Shown here: positions 12,201 through 24,265 of the stretch, piece after piece
How the letters are laid out: each line of letters starts with the position of its first letter
How positions within the stretch are numbered: the stretch's first letter is position 1
NCBI GenBank assembly: GCA_038501625.1
Contig: JAZAYU010000009.1
Location: 5,446,396 to 5,510,395, forward strand
DNA from: Corbicula japonica
Taxonomy: Eukaryota; Mollusca; Bivalvia; Venerida; Cyrenidae
DNA: 64,000 nt
Direction of reading: 5' to 3'
Notes under the pieces: model-generated
Databases searched by the model: none
What the model was told of the DNA's origin: nothing
The model's input: only the letters and a program-made list of their open reading frames with translations
Program-made: the position numbers and the translations under genes

Positions 12201-15200
12201 ACAGATAATAAAGACTGAGGTACATTGATGTTTTAGTTAATGTAAGACAGCTGGACTGGTTAGGTTGGATTGAAGTTAACTTACCAAGGCAACTTACACG
12301 TGTTTGTTGGGACGCGTCATGAAAAACTGTGTTTTCGGACAGTTGACGTTATTTTTCGAAATAACGTCATTAAGTTGAGCAGATGACTTTCCTTATTTTG
12401 CATTTCGGGGTAAAAATACCATTATATAGTCAAATTGTGAATATTGTGAATACCCTTTTAGCTATGAGAACATATTAGATATCGTAAGTTCTTTCCAACA
12501 ACAGCAACAACTAAAATTGTCACAAATATCACCAAAGGCACCTTTTCCCATGCCGTGCCCATATCAGAATATGATGGGGTAAGAGTAAAGTTGAGGAACC
12601 GTCCTAGAACCAGGTTTAAACTCCATAGTGGCATTGCTCTGTAACTGGCAGTTCCGGGCGGTAGCTATTCAGGTTTTAATTGTTGTTACTGGTTTTTTTC
12701 TCATGACGTGCCCATATCAGAATATGATGGGGGTAAGAGTAAAGTTGAGGAACCGTCCTAGAACCTGGTTTAAACTCCATAGTGGCATTGCTCTGTAACT
12801 GGCAGTTCCGGGCGGTAGCTATTCAGGTTTTAATTGTTGTTACTGGTTTTTTTCTCATGATGTGCCCATATCAGAATATGATGGGGGTAAGAGTAAAGTT
12901 GAGGAACCGTCCTAGAACCTGGTTTAAACTCCATAGTGGCATTGCTCTGTAACTGGCAGTTCCGGGCGGTAGCTATTCAGGTTTTAATTGTTGTTACTGG
13001 TTTTTGGTGTCTTTTAAAAATTGATTGTATACAAAATTTGTATAGGAAAGGGTATGTTTTCTGAATATGGCTGTTCCTGATATACATGATCATGATGATT
13101 CAATTTCTCTCCTACTACCCCTCTGGCAGCCACGATAGCCCGACTTTTGAGACATTGAACCAACATGTCCCTGTTAAGTCTCTACCAATAATATATTCTG
13201 TTTAAAATGACTTCCGGTTCATACCGTGCATTCGACTCTCAATATCATGCAATTGATTCTCAAGAGTTTTATGTACACGAAATAATGACGTCAGGTAAGG
13301 ATGGTAATTTTGTAGGTATACTGTTTTGTCATTTCGTCAAAACGCATTATTATATGATTTCAGATTTGGTACAAGAGAAGTGGACGTTGTAAAGATTTTG
13401 TTTTTATTTTCAGGATAAAAATCTTAACTAACACAGACACAGTCACGCAGCGGGACTAGTAGAAGAGTTACCCCGTCATGGTGGCAGTGCTGACAATACT
13501 GGTGGTGATCATGATGTATTGTTATCTGATTTCAGAGTTGGGTGTAGAGTCACCCCGTCATGGTGGTAGTGCCAACAATACTGGGGGTGATCATGATGTA
13601 TTGTTATCTGATTTCAGAGTTGGGTGAAGAGTCACCCCGTCATGGTGGTAGTGCCAACAATACCGGGGGTGATCATGATGTATTGTTATCTGATTTCAGA
13701 GTTGGGTGAAGAGTCACCCCGTCATGGTGGTAGTGCCGACAATACTGGGGGTGATCATAATGTATTGTTATCTGATTTCAGAGTTGGGTGAAGAGTCACC
13801 CCGTCATGGTGGTAGTGCCGACAATACTGGGGGTGATCATGATGTATTGTTATCTGATTTCAGAGTTGGGTGAAGAGTCACCCCGTCATGATGGAAGTGC
13901 CGACAATACTGGGTGTGATCATGATGTATTATCTGATTTCATAGTTGGGTGAAGAGTCACCCCGTCATGATGGAAGTGCCGACAATACTGGGGTTGATCA
14001 TGATGTATTGTATCTGATTTCATAGTTGGATGAAGAGTCACCCCGTCATGATGGAAGTGCCAACAATACTGGGGTTGATCATGATGTATTGTTATCTGAT
14101 TTCAGAGTTGGGTGTAGAGTCACCCCGTCATGATGGAAGTGCCGACAATACTGGGGGTGATCATGATGTATTGTTATCTGATTTCAGAGTTGGGTGTAGA
14201 GTCACCCCGTCATGGTGGCAGTCCCGAAAATACTGGGGGTGATCATGATGTATTGGTATCTGATTTCAGAGTTGGGTAAAGAGTCACCCCGTCATGATGG
14301 AAGTGCCAATAATACTGGGGGTGATCATGATGTATTGATATCTGATTTCAGAGTTGGGTAAAGAGTCACCCCGTCATGATGGAAGTGCCAACAATACTGG
14401 TGGCGATCATGATGTATTGATATCTGATTTCAGAGTTGGGTAAAGAGTCACCCCGTCATGATGGAAGTGCCAACAATACTGGGGTTGATCATGATGTATT
14501 GATATCTGATTTCAGAGTTGGGTAAAGAGTCACCCCGTCATGATGGAAGTGCCAATAATACTGGTGGTGATCATGATGTATTGTTATCTTATTTCAGAGT
14601 TGGATTAAGAGTCACCCCGTCATGGTGGCAGTCCCGAAAATACTGGGGGGTGATCATGATGTATTGTTATCTGATTTCAGAGTTGGGTGTAGAGTCACCC
14701 CGTCATGGTGGCAGTCCCGAAAATACGGGGGGGTGATCATGATGTATTGTTTTCTGATTTCAGAGTTGGATAAAGAGACACTCCGTGATGGTGGCAGTGC
14801 CTACAATACTGGGGGTGATCATGATGTATTGTTATCTGATTTCAGAGTTGGTTGAAGAGTCAACCCGTCATGGTGGCAGTGCCGACAATACTGGGGGTGA
14901 TCATGATGTATTGTTTTCTGATTTCAGAGTTGGGTGAAGAGTCACCCCGTGATGTTGGTAGTGCCGCTAATACTGGGGGTGATCATGATGTATTGTTGTC
15001 TGATTTCAGAGTTGGGTGAAGAGTCACCCCGTCATGGTGGCAGTGCCGACAATACTGGGGGTGATCATGATGTATTGTTGTCTGATTTCAGAGTTGGGTG
15101 AAGAGTCACCCCGTCATGGTGGCAGTGCCAACAATACTGGTGGTGATCATGATGTATTGATATCTGATTTCAGAGTTGGGTGAAGAGTCACCCCGTCATG

Positions 15201-17981
15201 ATGGAAGTGCCAACAATATTGGCGGTGATCATGATGTATTGATATCTGATTTCAGAGTTGGGTGTAGAGTCACCTCGTCATGGTGGCAGTGCCGACAATA
15301 TTGGTGGTGATCATGATGTATTGATATCTGATTTCAGAGTTGCGTGAAGAGTCTCCCCGTCATGATGGAAGTGCCAACAATATTGGTGGTGATCATGATG
15401 TATTGATATCTGATTTCAGAGTTGGGTAAAGAGTCACCCCGTCATGGTGGCAGTGCCGACAATACTGGTGGTGATCATGATGTATTGTTATCTGATTTCA
15501 GAGTTGGGTGTAGAGTCACCCCGTCATGGTGGCAGTCCCGAAAATACTGGGGGTGATCATGATGTATTGTTATCTGATTTCAGAGTTGGGTGAAGAGTCA
15601 CCCCGTCATGGTGGAAGTGCCAACAATATTGGTGGTGATCATGATGTATTGATATCTGATCTCAGAGTTGGGTGAAGAGTCACCCCGTCATGGTGGCAGT
15701 GCCAACAATACTGGTGATGATCATGATGTATTGTTATCTGATTTCAGAGTTGGGTAAAGAGTCGCCCCGTCATGATGGAAGTGCCAACAATATTGTTGGT
15801 GATCATGATGTATTGATATCTGATTTCAGAGTTGGGTGTAGAGTCACCCCGTCATGGTGGCATTGCCGACAATATTGGTGGTGATCATGATGTATTGATA
15901 TCTGATTTCAGAGTTGGGTGAAGAGTCACCCCGTCATGATGGAAGTGCCAACAATATTGGTGGTGATCATGATGTATTGATATCTGATTTCAGAGTTGGG
16001 TAAAGAGTCACCCCGTCATGGTGGCAGTGCCAACAATACTGGTGGTGATCATGATGTATTGTTATCGGATTTCAGAGTTGGGTGTAGAGTCACCCCGTCA
16101 TGGTGGCAGTCCCGAAAATACTGGGGGTCATCATGATGTATTGTTATCTGATTTCAGAGTTGGGTGAAGAGTCACCCCGTCATGGTGGCAGTGCCAATAA
16201 TACTGGGGGTGATCATGATGTATTGATATCTGATTTCAGAGTTGGGTGAAGAGTCACCCCGTCATGGTGGCAGTGCCGACAATACTGGGGGTGATCATGA
16301 TGTATTGTTATCTGATTTCAGAGTTGGGTGAAGAGTCACCCCGTCATGGTGGTAGTGCCGACAATATTGGTGGTGATCATGATGTATTGTTATCTGATTT
16401 CAGAGTTGGGTGAAGAGTCACCCCGTCATGGTGGCAGTCCCGAAAATACTGGGGGTGATCATGATGTATTGATATCTGATTTCAGAGTTGGGTGAAGAAT
16501 CACCCCGTCATGGTGGTAGTGCCGACAATATTGGTGGTGATCATGATGTATTGTTATCTGATTTCAGAGTTGGGTGAAGAGTCACCACGTCATGGTGGTA
16601 GTGCCGACAATATTGGTGGTGATCATGATGTATTGATATCTGATTTCAGAGTTGGGTGAAGAGTCACCCCGTCATGGTGGTAGTGCCGACAATATTGGTG
16701 GTGATCATGATGTATTGTTATCTGATTTCAGAGTTGGGTGAAGAGTCACCCCGTCATGGTGGCAGTGCCGACAATACTGGGGGTGATCATGATCGTTCTT
16801 ATCGTGATGATCATCGTCAGCAGGAAAAGGTAGTCTGTAGTTTTCTCGAGATTTCAGATTTCAAAATTTCTGCAGGGGCGGATCTAGAAGGGTTTAGTGG
16901 TGTTGCACTAACCCACTTTATAGGGCAGCAGTTATATTGAATTTTCATGAGGATTTTGGCAAAAGATTGGAAATTATCATGAATCTACTCTAAAACTATC
17001 ACAAGCGAACACTTTTCCTGGAAATCTTGCAGCCAACCCTGATTCTGACTTTCTCAACTTAATTCGAACCTATGGTAGGGTTATATAATACATACGGACA
17101 TTCAACATGTACAAAAACGTTTTCTATTTAGATGATTATTTGGTCTATGTGTGCTTGAAAATGTTGGTGTATTATGTGTATTATATCAATATTTACCCAA
17201 TTATATGATAATTGTGGTGAATGCAATTGAAAATAATTTTGGTGAATGAATTGAAACTAAATAAACTAAAAATTTTAATCGACGATTATTACATGGAAAA
17301 TACTTGGATACAAAATGGGTACTGTGGTATCATTTAACTTCGCGGGGATCAAATTTCGCGCAAATGCCATAAGGCCAGTATTCCATAGTTCCGTGATGCG
17401 TAATCCGTGATCCGTGTCCGTGTCCGCGTCAGTGTCCGCGATTTTTCAATCACCAAAGATATTTTTGGGTATATTCCATTCCTCCGTGTCCTTTCCACGT
17501 CGCGGACACGGGCACGGACGCGGAACGGACACGGAGGTGTGGAATATACCCAACGATATCTTTGGTGAGTGAAAAATCGCGGACACGGACATGGACACGG
17601 ATCTCGCATCACGGAACTATGGAATACCGGCCTAAGTGACATTTCCGCGAGGGCTTAAATTCGCGCACTTGAACAAATCTTATTGGACTAGATATTCACT
17701 GGTTTGATTTCGCTAGGGTTTGATTTCGCGCATATTCCCTAGGGCGAAATACGCGAAAATTAAACCATCGCGAAATATAATGAAACATTAGCTCATATGC
17801 GGTAATTACGTAAATATTTGCACATTTCAGGGCATTATCAAAAGTAGCTACGGAGAAAAAGAAGCCAATAAAGTGTAGCAAGACCAAGAGTGACGAAGAA
17901 TGTCCACCGCCGTACAGTGTGGAGAATCCCCTCTACAAGTTCGAAACTAATGCTGTCATGGACGGACACTCTTTGCCTTAA
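9259..17981 (+). CDS. Predicted single-pass type I membrane protein with PPPY/NPLY tail
   Basis: Six exons: 9259-9303, 10083-10584, 11291-11465, 12051-12219, 16732-16829, 17831-17981. Each junction has GT/AG and matching phase; the 1140-nt CDS gives 379 aa. Exon 1 plus the start of exon 2 reads as a signal peptide (MKFIKGGGLIFLVA). Exon 2 is Ser/Thr/Asp/Glu-rich and low in complexity, like a mucin-type stalk. Exons 3-4 encode a compact region that by eye suggests strand-helix-strand-strand-helix order, as in SEA-like folds. No GSVVV-type SEA cleavage motif is present, so this is only an inference. Exon 5 gives one transmembrane helix at about 305-326 followed by SRKR. The 50-residue tail is Lys-rich, then has PPPY (355-358, a WW-domain ligand) and NPLY (362-365, a PTB/endocytic-type motif). 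I do not recognise the family. Intron 4 carries a large minisatellite made from the exon 5 start. The ectodomain may have other isoforms; the model itself is well supported by frame. Confidence 0.7.
9774..9904. repeat. Foldback element in intron 1 of membrane-protein gene
   Basis: Degenerate member of the same hairpin family, with ends GGCCCAAGATCATAAAACTA and TTTAATGATATTGGGTCC. Part of the left arm centre is deleted, leaving GACCAGTCGCC. Confidence 0.65.
12541..13006 (+). repeat. Three tandem copies of a 154-bp repeat (intron 4)
   Basis: Starts of CCCATATCAGAATATGATGG are seen near 12558, 12711 and 12865, giving units of 153-154 bp. They differ by only a few bases, so the triplication is recent. 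It precedes the 82-bp minisatellite in the same intron. No coding content is evident. Confidence 0.9.
13450..16790 (+). repeat. 82-bp minisatellite, about 41 copies, carrying a 3' splice site plus exon start
   Basis: Unit period is 82 bp (for example 13618 to 13700). Each unit contains TTGTTATCTGATTTCAG, a usable acceptor, then AGTTGGGTGAAGAGTCACCC and the first half of the transmembrane coding sequence, ending at TGATCATGATG. From the first, degenerate copy at about 13450 to the last at 16732 is 3282 bp, or 40 periods. Only the last copy continues into the complete transmembrane exon (exon 5). The array therefore arose by tandem duplication of an intron/exon border. Copies vary at a few sites (GGTGAAGA, GGTGTAGA, GGTAAAGA; GTGGCAGTGCC, ATGGAAGTGCC, GTGGCAGTCCC). 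Because 82 is not a multiple of three, use of an upstream acceptor changes the reading frame. Confidence 0.95.
17372..17632. repeat. Foldback element rich in CCGTGTCCG motifs
   Basis: Hairpin with arms from GGCCAGTATTCCATAGTTCC to the complementary GGAACTATGGAATACCGGCC. Between the arms are GC-rich CGTGTCCG/CGGACACG runs and a nested pair around GGGTATATTCCA/TGGAATATACCC. It is in intron 5 of the membrane-protein gene and is a different family from the GCCCAAG foldbacks. Confidence 0.8.
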
Positions 17982-20900
17982 ATTGGCTTTGAAATGCATA
18001 ATTAGCGGAGTTATCTTTTAAGCTCTCTCTCATTCAAAACATAGACTTTATTTGATTTTAAATAATACTCTATGACTAATGCAGCTTGATGTATACTTGG
18101 TACAATTAAATGTTTATGTGATTTTAAGACTCCAACTCGGCCCAAAGTGGCAAAAATGTTTTATCCGGCTAAACGTCTTAAATGGGAATAGACCGGCTAA
18201 GACCAAAATGTTTAAATGTGATTTTAATATTCAGCTAAGGAAAATACAGTGAATTAATATATTTGTTTTGAAAGTGCTTATGTTTTATGTGAACTGTTTT
18301 AAACATACTACTTATCTACTGTCCCATTGGTTCTAAGGCGGAAACCCTTCCGGTTCTCGTTTGTCTTTAATTGTTTGTGGTGTCTGCATTTTTAAATCTG
18401 ATCATTTAAAAAGCATATTCTCTCTTCCCTTCATTGTTGGGCTTTGTGTGGCTTTTCCAGCCATTATACTGTGCCTTGTAAATGGAAGTTCAGTCTGAAG
18501 TGATCGGAAAATAATAGAGGTTACCTACATTAAATTACAATTTTGATATAAATCAACGGCTATTTTCTCATTGGATATATTTATCATTCGACTTGCAAAC
18601 TTTATCGGCTTTGCATATAATGTGTTTACTTATATAATTAGGGTCCTGGGGTCAGTTTGAGAGGTACCGGGAACCAAAACCCTGCCTCAGCCTGGTTTAC
18701 TACACGTCAGTAAATGTAAACTGACCTCTTTATTTGAGTACCTGTTCAAACTTCAAAATTATTCATTTTTGTGGATTGTATTCAATGGTAACAGGCCTGA
18801 ATAGACAGCACAATTATTGTTTAATGTTAAACGGCAACGAATATCGTTTTAAGTTTGTATTTTAGTTTAAACATACCAAAATTCCCGCAATGATTGCTTC
18901 CTCTTATGAATCGCTCAAAAGATTTTTTGTTTTGAAAATTCTCGCCATCGTTTGGTAAATTTTCAAATATTGAAATTTAGTGTAGTTTTCCTTGAAATAT
19001 GTTTTTGCATTCAATAATACGATCACGTTTGCAGTGCTTTGAGTTGTCTTCACATAGGTCAACAAACGTGTACACACAGCGACTGTTGTTCATGACTGAT
19101 ACATGGATGAATCTCAAGTTTGACTTTGCGGGGTGAACACACTAACTGTTTCAAATAAAGGTGACAAACATGACATTTAATATCGTTTATTATATACCAA
19201 CATACAAAGTCGCGTTCGTGTAAACAATTTCGTGAGTTCGACGTTCGCCCTGCCAGTGCCTGAATATCAGTGTTTACATTTTCTCTTCTTTTAACCATTG
19301 AAGCCTATAATTCACTGCTCTGTAGATTCGTTCCCTAGGCTGTCGAGTTTCCGCTAACCTCCAGCCGGTGTCAACGTGAATGGCCATTTTATGAACTGAA
19401 AATAAAATCTAGACTTATACATAGTACAATCATTGGAATTATGAAAATTTGAGGGTAGTATATTGACTCTGATACTTGTTTTTCTTTATTTAAGTATGTT
19501 TCTGACAAACCACACCATCATTGCATCAGATAGACAAGATTTTAAGAACCATGTAAAGCCTCGAGAGAGGTAGGAGGCGTGGTCTTATGCAATGCACGAC
19601 ACATTGCCTAGTTTTAGTGATCACATGTACCAAGATATTTTGAAGTCCCTCCACTCATAAAACAAGAAAAATCTTGTTTTAGTTACAATGACATTGACCT
19701 TAGACCTACAGGGATATGTGTTGTATGTGACACACCATCTTGTTATGCTGAAAATTTGTGACATGTGTATTTTTGAATCCGCCGGTGTTTGGTGGAAGTG
19801 TAAGCCAGGACTTGAACTGTCAACGCCCGCCCGCTGCCCAATCTGATGAACGGGTTCGTGAGCTAAATAAACCACCAGAGAGAGAGAGCTTTTTAAACTA
19901 TTTTAAAACAGTGAAAAATAAAACTTACTGACAGGAATCCACAAAAGACCTATTAATCCTAAGTGCGTGTTGTCGCGTCGCCGATCTATCAAAAGAGACC
20001 AGAAAGTAGTGACTTATTGGGAGTATTCAGTTGGAATTCGGACCCACGTTACATAACGTGAAAAAAACGCGTGGGTTTCTTTTGCATGCGTTGCGTGGGT
20101 TTCTTTTGCATGCGTTGCATGATAAAAAACAAAGCGAACAATCAAAATGAATGTGTTTGATAAATGAATGCAATAATCAGCAAATACATCTCAGTATTTT
20201 TTAATGTTCAGGATCACTGATGGATCAAGTACCGGTTTACACCTTTTGCCTGAGGTTATTTTTGGCCATATTTTGTCTCCTGTCAACCGGCACAACAAAG
20301 ACATGCAAACATTAGACCCATATTGTTGTTTTTTGTTCAGAAAAGATAAAAATCACGATGGACACGAAAAAGGTCAATACTTGTCTTATGTTTGTTTTAT
20401 GGCCTTATGCTGTGGTCATACATTTTATTATGCTTGGTTCATGATTTATGATAGTTTATGTTTAACTTGACGTGTATTTTTAACGGATGTCTACAGAAGG
20501 ACCGACTAATGCGAGCTCATATAGTCTTTTCACTGTGAGAAGAATTTTCTATATACGATTATTCAGGCTTGAAACATTATATTTAAATGCTTTTGTTCTT
20601 CGTTTATCTACACTCAATTTTTATTTTATCTATTTCGAAAAAATTTAAAGCTTCCAGCAATAACATGGCAAAAATATCGGTAGCTCACAGTCTGCTTTTG
20701 CACTTAAATTACGTCAAAGACATTAGGGATGCTCTAAAAACTCGTATCATATTGCCGTAAAATACATGGTTTAATCACTCAGTTCCGTAAAAATGGAGGA
20801 AATCGGGGTACCTTCATAGATGGCGTTTTTTTCAATATCCGTCTTCGGAAGAGTGGAAATATTTTGCATCTTTCGATTGTTCATATAGCAAAGCATGATA

Positions 20901-22125
20901 TTCTAGCTGAAATTAAAAAATTAAATATTTTTTCTGTGATCAATACTCGTCAAAAGACCTTGACAATATCAAAATTGTAAACTTATTAGCTGAAAACCCC
21001 GTATTGAAGTTAACTTGTTTGTCACGTAACCGTCAAGTTAGTGACAACTTACAGTACAAAGATGTTTAAACATGTAAATATGACAGAAGTCATAATTTTA
21101 TTTAGCGATTACCTCTAAAATGGGAAGTGAAAAAGACTGTTCATATACTTTTAGAAATAACTTTACTGAAAGGACATTGTTTTTTATTATATGTAAAATC
21201 AAACTACCCTCAGAATACAATTTCAATTATATCACTATTCAATTATGCAAATGTACATTTTTAAACTGTTTATTAAAGTCTTGATAGAAATCATTTGAAA
21301 CCATATCAAAAATATGTTTTGAATAAAGTGATATTAGCCTGTTAGGTAAAGTCATGATAATGAGGTGAGTGCATTCATTCATTCATTCGCCTTCTCTGAA
21401 TACTTTCACGGTCGATAAACTGTCGCTCTACCTCCGAACAAAACGAATGTAGAAATGTGAATGAACGCCACTTCCGGAACCGAGATTTCGTTCAAAATAT
21501 AAAGTGCGATGAACACATTATTTATTTTTTAATATAAACCCATTTTTTGCAAAACTGGAATTAGCAGTAGCATGTAAATAAGATCAAGCTTCATGCAGAG
21601 CGCAATTTCTTCTTCCCAAAATAACCCTTGAATGAACTAGGACGAAGGTTTTTCACATATAGGCCTATGTCGCCGAAAAACAAGTTTCTCTATTGTTTTT
21701 TTTTTAATGAAATATTTTAATGTTTCATATAACTCAAAATACCCGTCATTAATGATTTATGAAAATATATTCATGGCATAACGTTTTAAATGCATTATGC
21801 TAAACATTCAAGATGTTTAGAAGCGAAAGGACATGATAGAGACTGGTCGTAAAGGAGGGCTGTTAAAATGTACACGGCACTACATTGTCTCTTTCTAATG
21901 GAAAAAGGGGATACTCATTTTTTGTCTGAATAAACAATGCATTTGACACAGCGGTAATAAATATGTCTACGTTCTCTGTTTGTTACATGAGCGATTATTT
22001 CCCAAGCGTGATTTTCTTAATAAAAGGCCAAAAATAAATGGCCCACCGCACAGTTTTCATTCACCTTTCTTTAATAACGAAGTAAAAATCAATTCAATAA
22101 AGAAATTATTTTATAAAAGAAAAAA
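17982..22125. other. Intergenic, no gene recognised
   Basis: Begins with the probable 3' UTR of the membrane-protein gene. The rest is AT-rich with short unrelated open frames. A small direct duplication (GCGTGGGTTTCTTTTGCATG, twice) lies at about 20069-20120. No conserved coding segments with splice partners were found on either strand. Confidence 0.4.
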
Positions 22126-23640
22126 ATGTTCCGGAACTTTGAAATAATGTTGAAATGTTATAACATTGTAAATACATACTGTGCTACAACTGTACTAATA
22201 TGTGTTATTTTTCTTGCGATAGTTTTCCAAAGTACCCGTAGAAGGCACGGCATTCCGACGGGACCGCCACGTTTACCAATCATCGGAAACCTCTTCTTAC
22301 TTTGTACAAAGGATATGGATAAAACCATGCTCACGTTACGACAAAAATACGGAAACATATTCAGCTTGTATATTGGTCAAGAACTTGTGATTGTATTAAA
22401 TGGCTATGAAGTTATTCATGAAGCACTGGTATGTAATGGTAGAACGTTTGCGAATAGACCAAATTCAGTGTTAGAAAAACTGTTTAACAAAGATTCGGGA
22501 ATATTATTTTCGAATGGACGAACATGGAAAATGCAACGGAAGTTTACACAGCAGACATTGAAACATATATGCCACCAAAATCATGCTCAGAATATTAACG
22601 ACATACTTAAAGAAGAAACGAAGTATGTTATCCAGGAACTTATTAAAACACTTGGCAATACCAATATGAAACATGTCATTGATGTTTATTCACTAAATGT
22701 TATCTTCAGACTGGTTTTCGGACAGCGGTTTACTTTTGATGATCCGAATGCATTAGTGTTTATTAACACTTTTCACGATATTGCTACTGATTTGTCCAGA
22801 CTGCAAATAATACTGAACTGTTTTCCGTTGATACAAAATTTTCCCGTTGACATAATGCAGCTCAAACGATTGTACTCCAAACAGCAACACCTGCTTTCTT
22901 TGGCTAGAAAGTTTCAGAATCAATGCGTGGACAGTGACCCGCCTAACATGTTTTTCGTTGCTTTCAAAGAAAAATGTATTGCAGAACAAAACAACAATAA
23001 GGATACCCTTTTTACGATGGAACAAAACGACGCAACATGTATGGATCTGATCGGTGCAGCCAGTGACACTACTGCAAATGCAATATTGTGGATTTTGCTA
23101 TATTTAATCAGAGAACCACATGTGCAAGATAAAATATATCAGGAAATACATGGTCTGCTTGAATTTGAACAAGAAATAAGTTTAGACAATAGAAATCTTC
23201 TGCCGTATACGCAAGCTGTCATATTGGAAGGACTTCGAATTTCAAGTTCGACGCCGTTTGCACTTCCGCATGCTGCTGCAGACGACATTTATATCAACAA
23301 CTCTTTAATTCCAAAAGGCTGTACCGTACTGGTTAATCTGACGTCAGTTCTCAAAGACCCCAGTATATTCAACGAGCCGGACAATTTCAAGCCAGAGCGT
23401 TTCCTTAGTCAAGATGGCACTGCAGTCATAATTCCTAAAGAATTCGTTGCATTTTCACTTGGCCCTAGATCTTGTTTAGGACAGTCTTTAGCTAGAAAAG
23501 AAATGTTTATATTAGTGAGTTCGCTGATGAAACACTTCAAGCTTTTGCCAGAAGAACGGGGATCGGTACCAGGGAATGGTGGTCAACTTGGCACCGTTCT
23601 CAAACCATTACCATTCAAAGTGAGAATAATCAAACGATAA
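22126..23640 (+). CDS. Cytochrome P450, CYP2 clan, intronless
   Basis: Single uninterrupted frame of 504 aa, the usual length of a microsomal P450. An N-terminal hydrophobic anchor (around residues 20-36) is followed by a basic and proline-rich hinge (TGPPRLPIIGN), as in ER-bound CYP2-clan enzymes. The I-helix oxygen-binding motif is GAASDTT at 310-316. The K-helix ExxR is E368-R371, then FKPERF, then the heme loop FSLGPRSCLG with proximal Cys450. All catalytic landmarks are intact, so it is predicted to be an active monooxygenase; its substrate cannot be told. ATG at 22126 is the first in frame; 22147 is an alternative. Lack of introns in an intron-rich neighbourhood suggests a retrocopy or a lineage-specific intronless subfamily. 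AATAAA at 23823-23828 is a candidate poly(A) signal. No flanking target duplication was seen. Confidence 0.92.
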   Translation: MFRNFEIMLKCYNIVNTYCATTVLICVIFLAIVFQSTRRRHGIPTGPPRLPIIGNLFLLCTKDMDKTMLTLRQKYGNIFSLYIGQELVIVLNGYEVIHEALVCNGRTFANRPNSVLEKLFNKDSGILFSNGRTWKMQRKFTQQTLKHICHQNHAQNINDILKEETKYVIQELIKTLGNTNMKHVIDVYSLNVIFRLVFGQRFTFDDPNALVFINTFHDIATDLSRLQIILNCFPLIQNFPVDIMQLKRLYSKQQHLLSLARKFQNQCVDSDPPNMFFVAFKEKCIAEQNNNKDTLFTMEQNDATCMDLIGAASDTTANAILWILLYLIREPHVQDKIYQEIHGLLEFEQEISLDNRNLLPYTQAVILEGLRISSSTPFALPHAAADDIYINNSLIPKGCTVLVNLTSVLKDPSIFNEPDNFKPERFLSQDGTAVIIPKEFVAFSLGPRSCLGQSLARKEMFILVSSLMKHFKLLPEERGSVPGNGGQLGTVLKPLPFKVRIIKR

Positions 23641-24265
23641 AACCCTGCATTCTGGGAACCAGACAAGACTTGATATAACACCAGTTTTGATCATTTTCTC
23701 AAGTTTTGTTACATTTAAACTTGATGAATGTCCGAAGGAATGTTGTGGTATCACATTCCACATCACCAAAATAACTTCCTTTATTGTCTGCTTTCCAATG
23801 AATTATAGAAATTTTCCGGTGAAATAAAAGTGGTATTTCACTGTTTTCAAACAGTGGAATATCGTATTTATTTTCACTGCTTTTTTCATGTTGGTACCCA
23901 AACGCACATAACATTCCGAATGAGAACGTTTATAAAACGAGCTCAAATTTGGGTAAATGACGTCATGACAAACGTTTTTAACTTTTTAGTGCCTTTTCAT
24001 GCATTTTTCTGTCAAATTCACATATTAAATTGTGCACTAAAAGCATAAAATAAAAAAAAATATTTTTACCAGTGAAAGATAGAAATTTATTATTTACCCG
24101 TGAATGATTTTAGCATAGTGCATTGTTAATCCGCAAAATTGATACAACTCGTCAGATTGGAAATTCCGTATCAAACAATGTCCAGCTTCCCGTGTTCTAT
24201 GTGACGTCATATACTACGTCACCAAAGGTTGTCGTAATTTTCCGGCATATAACGAACTCCAAAAT
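23641..24265 (+). other. P450 3' flank and outer inverted segment
   Basis: Non-coding. Around 24058-24100, the sequence TTTTTACCAGTGAAAGATAG is mirrored imperfectly near 27105-27140 (complement of CTATCTTACACTGGTAAAAA). The larger palindrome may therefore extend beyond its clear arms. Confidence 0.4.

Noticed and set aside
13450..16790. CRISPR-like array
   Set aside because: Units are contiguous near-identical 82-mers without unique spacers, in an intron of an animal gene.
14030..16940. Several plus-strand open frames of 70-94 codons with HGGSADNTGGDHD-type repeats
   Set aside because: They are frames of the 82-bp minisatellite; the period shifts frame at each unit, and the only phase that fits the gene model uses the last copy.
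20204..20470. 88-codon plus-strand frame with a hydrophobic end
   Set aside because: No splice partners, signal peptide or family motif; composition matches the surrounding AT-rich sequence.
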